Of a stretch of 64,000 nt of DNA, positions 59,591 through 64,000 are shown in pieces (position 1 is the stretch's first letter; each line of letters begins with the position of its first letter). Under the pieces are notes generated by a model. It was not told the origin of the DNA, did no database searches, and saw nothing but the letters and a program-made list of their open reading frames with translations. The DNA lies in assembly GCF_017357385.1 (NCBI RefSeq), contig NZ_CP071637.1:1-64000 (forward strand). The letters are read 5' to 3'. Source of the stretch: Rhizobium sp. NZLR1. GTDB lineage: Bacteria > Pseudomonadota > Alphaproteobacteria > Rhizobiales > Rhizobiaceae. The translations under genes were made by a program, and so were the position numbers.

Positions 59591-61349
59591 TCGAGCTTAT
59601 CATTTCCGCGCTAGCGGATTCGATGGCGATCCCTGATCCCCGAAGTCCGCCCAGAAAACGGTCCTGGTCTTCTTTGCGCTGCAGGCGCAGGGAGACTTCC
59701 CGGCGAATGTTCTTCATCATCTCAGGCGCGTTAACGTTCAACCAGTCCCTTTCCTTTGTTGCTTCCGCGGACTTTCCTTCCGCGCCGAGGATCGACAGGA
59801 GTACCAGGCGGTGCATCGGGTTGTATTCCAGGTCGCACATGCGGGACCAAAGTTCAGCGGCTTGCAAATCACCCCTCGTGAAAGCGCACAGCGCCATTCC
59901 AACCTCGTAGTAGCCCTTGGGGCCGGCCCCTTGGTTCAGTGCCCTTGAAATGAGCTCGCAGCCTGATTGCCATTTTCCGGACATCGCCAGTCGCAGACCA
60001 TACTCGCCTGCGACTTCCGCATCGTTCGAATTCTGCGCATAAGCGGCTGCCCCGGCCTTCAACGCCTTGTCAGTGTCGTTGTTGAAGAAGCTGACCAGCA
60101 TCGTTGCCTGAAGCGCGCGCGTATCGTTTGGCGCAATCGAAGTTGCGCGCTCTGCTGCATCGGTTGCGAGTTCCATGGTTGCGGCCTCAGGTACCATGCC
60201 TAGTTTGTAGCGGAACCTCATCGCGTCAAGGTAAATCAGCGAAAGCAGCGCCCACGACCTGGCACTCTTTGGGGAACGCAGCGTCGCGCGCTGTAGACAT
60301 TCACGGGCTGCGGTGTGGCTTTGCAGGCTCATTGCGCGGCGATAGCTGTAATATGCCGACGTGCAGTCATAGGCATCTGCGGCCGCGTTCACATCAGGCC
60401 GGGCTGCGTTGTCGTTGTCGGACAGGAAGACTGCGCCGTAGGGCTGGGCGACCGCGATCGCGATCTGCTGGCCGATGTCCGCCTGGATCTGCAGGATGCT
60501 CCTGACGCGAAGGTCCGCGTCGTAGTTGTTTGCCCAGACCACAGCGGCATCAGACCGACGCACGAGGCGCAGGATCGAGCGCAGTTTGTCGCCATCACGC
60601 TGAACGCTGGCCTGCAAACTGTAGCCCGCCGTGCCTTTGTAGTTCGCCTTGGACGGATCGACGACAACCACGAGGTCGTTGAATGTTGCGAGCTGACCGA
60701 TAACTTCGTCCCTGAGGCCCTGAGCGATGTCGAATTCACGACCGTCAGGATCGTCAGTCTGAAACATATCGACGACGACCATGGGCCCCGATGAACCTGC
60801 CGGGCTATCGTGCAGTGTGAAAATGTCTGGCGTGGCCATGACATAGAAACCTGCCACGGACATTGTGACGAGAGCGCCGATCAACAGCGCAGCCATGGAC
60901 AGCTTTTGACGGCCCCGGCCATTGCTCGATGGTAGCAGGTCGATGTGCCCCGTATGCTCCGACTGACCTGCAGAATGCGACCCCCGCGCATACTCGAAGC
61001 GCGGAACATAGCCGCCCTTCGGTATCGTGATCACGATCGCGTCCGACTGACCGGCGACCAGGTAGTAGCGCTCAAGGCCCCGGCGAATTCGACCGGCCTC
61101 TATTCTGACGACGGGATCGTTCTGGGCGTCGAAGGAATTTTGCCGACCGAAAATCTCGTTTGCGATCGTAAACGCCTTCAGGTACTGGGACCGCCCCTCC
61201 AAGGTCTCGGTCACGACGAACCGAAAGAACTTCCTGCCGCGCTCGGGCAAGTGAAAGTCGGCACTCGCTAGAACGCGCTCCATTTGCTGCAGGATGTCTT
61301 CGATCTTGGGTCCTTGCTCGCTCAACGGCTCGGCTTTTGCGGTGCTCAT
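59586..61349 (-). CDS. TPR-containing protein with N-terminal regulatory-like domain (annotated elsewhere as adenylate cyclase-like)
   Basis: 587 residues from ATG at 61349. The N-terminal part, LERVLASADFHLPERGRKFF, FVVTETLEGRSQYLKAFTIA and VRIEAGRIRRGLERYY, is a domain common in rhizobial proteins labelled as adenylate cyclase-like. One membrane segment (LSMAALLIGALVTMSVAGFY) follows. Next come an FTMR-like segment (LQASVQRDGDKLRSILRLVR) and TPR-like helices to the end. No class III cyclase catalytic residues are present. It probably has a regulatory or scaffold role; the true cyclase at 62117 is nearby and divergent. Confidence 0.75.
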   Translation of the reverse strand: MSTAKAEPLSEQGPKIEDILQQMERVLASADFHLPERGRKFFRFVVTETLEGRSQYLKAFTIANEIFGRQNSFDAQNDPVVRIEAGRIRRGLERYYLVAGQSDAIVITIPKGGYVPRFEYARGSHSAGQSEHTGHIDLLPSSNGRGRQKLSMAALLIGALVTMSVAGFYVMATPDIFTLHDSPAGSSGPMVVVDMFQTDDPDGREFDIAQGLRDEVIGQLATFNDLVVVVDPSKANYKGTAGYSLQASVQRDGDKLRSILRLVRRSDAAVVWANNYDADLRVRSILQIQADIGQQIAIAVAQPYGAVFLSDNDNAARPDVNAAADAYDCTSAYYSYRRAMSLQSHTAARECLQRATLRSPKSARSWALLSLIYLDAMRFRYKLGMVPEAATMELATDAAERATSIAPNDTRALQATMLVSFFNNDTDKALKAGAAAYAQNSNDAEVAGEYGLRLAMSGKWQSGCELISRALNQGAGPKGYYEVGMALCAFTRGDLQAAELWSRMCDLEYNPMHRLVLLSILGAEGKSAEATKERDWLNVNAPEMMKNIRREVSLRLQRKEDQDRFLGGLRGSGIAIESASAEMISSN

Positions 61350-61446
61350 GATGCCCTCCACCCGATCACGCAATTATTCTTTTTAGATCACCCTAACGAA
61401 CGATACCCTATAAATGAATGGTTTCAATAGCTTTGTTAGATGCAAG

Positions 61447-61635
61447 CTAAAGTAGTTGCGTTCGCATGACTGGCGACGTCGAGGCATTCGGTACAGGCAG
61501 CATTACCTTGCCGGAGGTGAATACCATCCGTATCAGTTCGGCAGGATTACGCGCTTCCATCTTGGGCATGGCATTGGAGCGATGAACCTCGACCGTGCGT
61601 GAACTGATGCCGAGATTGAGGGTCGAGATGACCCG
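61447..61635 (-). pseudogene. Remnant of a FixJ/LuxR-type regulator (HTH end)
   Basis: The minus strand reads STLNLGISSRTVEVHRSNAM followed by PKMEARNPAELIRMVFTSGK. This is the recognition helix and following helix of a FixJ/NarL-type DNA-binding domain. The frame is preceded by a stop and has no start or receiver domain. Only about 60 residues remain. Confidence 0.7.
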
Positions 61636-61662
61636 CTATATGGTCCACCACGGCGGCGACGT

Positions 61663-61791
61663 CGGGATGTCAACGTTTTTGCCGGCGCGCATCTGGGCCT
61701 GATCGTAGCCGAGATGGAGATGGACAGCGAGAACGACCAGCCCTCGCTACCGCTTTGGCTTGGCGAGGAGGCCACCAGTGACGATAGGTGA
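61663..61791 (+). pseudogene. Remnant of a CYTH-domain protein
   Basis: The plus strand reads RDVNVFAGAHLGLIVAEMEM followed by DSENDQPSLPLWLGEEATSD and stops at 61789. This matches the last strands of CYTH phosphatase/cyclase proteins (FxGxxxGLxxAExEL... WLGEEVTxD). About 40 residues remain, with no start. It points towards the FixJ remnant. The rest of the 61350-62116 gap is otherwise featureless. Confidence 0.65.
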
Positions 61792-62116
61792 TATTGCAAT
61801 CATGCAACGGCCGTTGCTTAAACCCGCTGGCTTGGAAATATGATACGCGGCGAGTGAGGTAAGATACGGGTGTTACGCTTGCCGGTCTCGGAGCCGTCGC
61901 CTAGGGGATGGATGTTTATCAATGGACGTGTGGAAATTGCCCACCATCAGGGCCGACACGCGCAAGAGAAGTTGTCGCCGGAAGAATGTTTCGGCGAATG
62001 ATGCCCAACAATGCCCAAACCACAGGGACCGACGTCGTATTGTTGCTACTGGTTAAGCCGCGACTGCGAGCCTGCCGCTTCCGCCTCAACTGCGTTCTTA
62101 TAGATCCGAGGATTTC

Positions 62117-63850
62117 ATGATTAAACCATCGATCAGAAGGCGGATCGTTTCGATCGTGGTGGGACTGACGATCCTCATGGTTGCGACTTCGGTGCTCTCG
62201 ATGGTGATGGTCGGGCGGGTAGGGCGCCTGCTTGACGAACTGAAGGCGAGATATAATCCCGTCAACGCTCATCTGACACGGATCGAGACTCTCTCGCTTG
62301 AACGAGCACTGACGCTCCGACGTCTCGTTATCGCGAAGCTGCAGCACCCGCCCGATGAGGAAGCTTTTACGGCCCGCAAGCAATTGTTCGAAGCCAAGGC
62401 CGCGGAGGTTGACCAGGAAGCGCAATCTGCCCGCCAACTGATCAACGAAATGATAGCAGACCCGCGTGTCGCCTCTGACAAGGTGGGGTTGGCGCGCATC
62501 GAAAGCCGCATTGAAGGCCTGATGAGCGACGGGCGGCTTCTCCTGACCCAAGCTAACGACGCTCTATTTGCTGCGCTTGATTCACGGGACTTTGCGGAAG
62601 TGGCAACCCTTCTCACCCGCGTCGATCTTCTGCGTGACGAGCTGTCTCAAAGGATCGACGCGTTGCGGGAGGCAATGGCCGGAGAGAGTGATCGCGCTAT
62701 CGAAACGATAAAGGCTCAGCAGTCCGAGGCGGTGGTCATTTCTGCCATCGCGACGTTTCTCGCAGCTCTCGTAGGATTGATATTCGCCAATCTTGTGAGC
62801 GGAGGTATCGTTCGGTCGGTGCGCAAGTTGCTCGATGGAACGAAGGCCATCGAGGCCGGCCATCTCGATCAGTCGATCGATGTAACAACGCGGGACGAGA
62901 TTGGCGAGCTGAGCGCCGCATTCAACCGTATGATCGTGCAGTTGCGCGTCAACCGGCGGGTCAAAGAAACATTCGGCAAATACATTGATCCTCGGGTCGT
63001 CGAAGGGCTCATCGATCAGCCGAACATAACGGCAGCGGAAGGCCAGCGTCGGTTGATGACGGTTATGTTCTGCGACCTGAAGGGTTTCACTACCTTGAGT
63101 GAAGGCTTGGTGCCCCAGGGCTTGGTGCGGGTGATGAATCGATACTTTTCGCTGATGTCTGAGCCGATCCGAGCCAACGGCGGCATCATCGACAAGTACG
63201 TCGGTGACGGCATCATGGCATATTGGGGTCCTCCGTTCGTTGGGGAGGCTGATCACTCCCGTCTGGCATGCCTCGCCTCGCTGGAGATGATTGGGCGCAT
63301 CGACACGCTTCGCCGGGAAATTCCGGAGATTTTGGGTGTCAGGGATACTCCAATGGAAAACTGCGATCTCAAAATAGGCGTCGCCACAGGCGAGGCACTG
63401 GTCGGAAGTATCGGCTCCGAAATCATGATGAGCTACACGGTAATGGGCGACGTTGTTAATCTCGCCTCTCGCCTGGAGGGTGCCAACAGGTTGTACGGAA
63501 CCCGGAACCTCGTCTCCGGAAAGACAGTTGCCGTAGCGAGCCAAACTCTTGAGGTTCGAGAAATCGACAGCATCGTCGTCGAAGGCCAGACACGTGCGGA
63601 GGCGATATTTGAGATCCTCGGACGCCGTGGCGAAGTTACGACCGAACGACTGGCATCGCGTGATTTCTATGAGATGGGTTTGGCGGCTTACCGCGAACGT
63701 CGCTGGGAGGACGCGGAATCTGCTTTCAAATCATCGCTGGCGTTGATCCCGGACGACGGACCATCGCTCACTCTACTAACCCGCGTTGAGGGAATGGAAA
63801 CGGCACACCTTTCTGTGGACTGGGACGGTTCGTGGCGTATCGCAAAATAG
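62117..63850 (+). CDS. Membrane-bound class III adenylate/guanylate cyclase with HAMP domain
   Basis: 577 residues. A membrane segment near 8-34 (RIVSIVVGLTILMVATSVLS), an extracytoplasmic helical sensor and a second membrane segment near 207-230 (VVISAIATFLAALVGLIFAN) are followed by HAMP (VRKLLDGTKAIEAGHLDQSI). The cyclase catalytic domain has VMFCDLKGFTTLSE (metal Asp near 319), KYVGDGIMAYWG (second Asp near 363) and SYTVMGDVVNLASRLEGANR. It makes a cyclic nucleotide in response to a periplasmic signal. Active-site residues look complete. Confidence 0.92.
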   Translation: MIKPSIRRRIVSIVVGLTILMVATSVLSMVMVGRVGRLLDELKARYNPVNAHLTRIETLSLERALTLRRLVIAKLQHPPDEEAFTARKQLFEAKAAEVDQEAQSARQLINEMIADPRVASDKVGLARIESRIEGLMSDGRLLLTQANDALFAALDSRDFAEVATLLTRVDLLRDELSQRIDALREAMAGESDRAIETIKAQQSEAVVISAIATFLAALVGLIFANLVSGGIVRSVRKLLDGTKAIEAGHLDQSIDVTTRDEIGELSAAFNRMIVQLRVNRRVKETFGKYIDPRVVEGLIDQPNITAAEGQRRLMTVMFCDLKGFTTLSEGLVPQGLVRVMNRYFSLMSEPIRANGGIIDKYVGDGIMAYWGPPFVGEADHSRLACLASLEMIGRIDTLRREIPEILGVRDTPMENCDLKIGVATGEALVGSIGSEIMMSYTVMGDVVNLASRLEGANRLYGTRNLVSGKTVAVASQTLEVREIDSIVVEGQTRAEAIFEILGRRGEVTTERLASRDFYEMGLAAYRERRWEDAESAFKSSLALIPDDGPSLTLLTRVEGMETAHLSVDWDGSWRIAK

Positions 63851-64000
63851 CATTGGTGCAACTGGCGTTCGCGATGATGTGGGGCAGAGAATGACGGTAG
63901 TCCTTCCGGACGCGTGCCTCCGTCGTGTAATGTTTGTCGTACTTTCTTACCGCCACGAGCAACGTCATACTCGGATCGACAAGCCGGCTAGTGAGGGATT

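Noticed and set aside
63851..64000. Short minus-strand frame after the cyclase gene
   Set aside because: Low-complexity, no ribosome site; the last 150 bases show no feature I can support.
1..64000. tRNA or rRNA genes, complete insertion sequences, T-DNA border pairs, nod boxes
   Set aside because: None was recognised on either strand; a single border-like core at 13066-13077 is treated as part of the oriT candidate instead.

Overview
This window reads as part of a large repABC plasmid of an alphaproteobacterium, almost certainly from the Rhizobiaceae (Rhizobium/Agrobacterium/Sinorhizobium group). The grounds are a complete repA-repB-repC operon with its counter-transcribed RNA and two parS-type palindromes, a full VirB-type type IV secretion operon, and a set of families typical of rhizobial plasmids (SyrB-like, DUF736, DUF982, DUF1419, DUF1612-type). 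No rRNA, tRNA or housekeeping genes were seen. All family names come from recognising the protein sequences by eye; no database search was run.

Layout. 1-12.3 kb: a leftward virB1-virB11 operon (virB11 is cut by the window edge), preceded by a lipoprotein gene and an unknown gene. It has a second lytic transglycosylase and three copies of a 16-bp operator-like palindrome. 12.3-13.6 kb: a gene-free segment with degenerate repeats and nested palindromes. A P-type relaxase nick core (CCTATCCTG/C) abuts a 28-bp palindrome there, so this is the best oriT candidate. 13.6-30.8 kb: mostly leftward plasmid genes: WGR protein, HU, DUF736, a toxin-antitoxin pair, ArdC-like antirestriction protein, DUF7007-like, large ParB-like, LigD-type ligase, a 1694-residue methylase-helicase, DUF1419 and a TOPRIM protein. 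If the nick site is right, this is the leading region that enters the recipient first, and most genes use the transferred strand as template.

31.2-40 kb: accessory genes (TSUP transporter, two SyrB-related proteins, AlkB-like dioxygenase, DUF982, P-loop protein, nuclease) mixed with broken genes: a glyoxalase-fold gene joined tail-to-tail with a truncated SRAP gene, and a HAD hydrolase remnant. 40.5-44.4 kb: parS sites and repCBA. 44.9-48.3 kb: NYN-domain protein, tyrosine recombinase and a DUF1612-type protein. 48.4-56.0 kb: a candidate defence island. An intact three-gene operon (HEPN-like protein, unknown 437-residue protein, PHP-AAA ATPase of the TrlF type) is followed by a frameshifted PD-(D/E)XK-like nuclease and a 5'-truncated helicase-phospholipase D gene.

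56.4-64 kb: two small secreted proteins, a porin pseudogene, a TPR protein with an N-terminal regulatory-like domain, fragments of a FixJ-type regulator and a CYTH protein, and an intact HAMP-class III nucleotide cyclase. The VirB channel and the nick-like site suggest a self-transmissible plasmid, but no relaxase or coupling protein lies inside the window. The many remnants from 36 kb onward suggest repeated insertion and deletion outside the transfer and replication cores.
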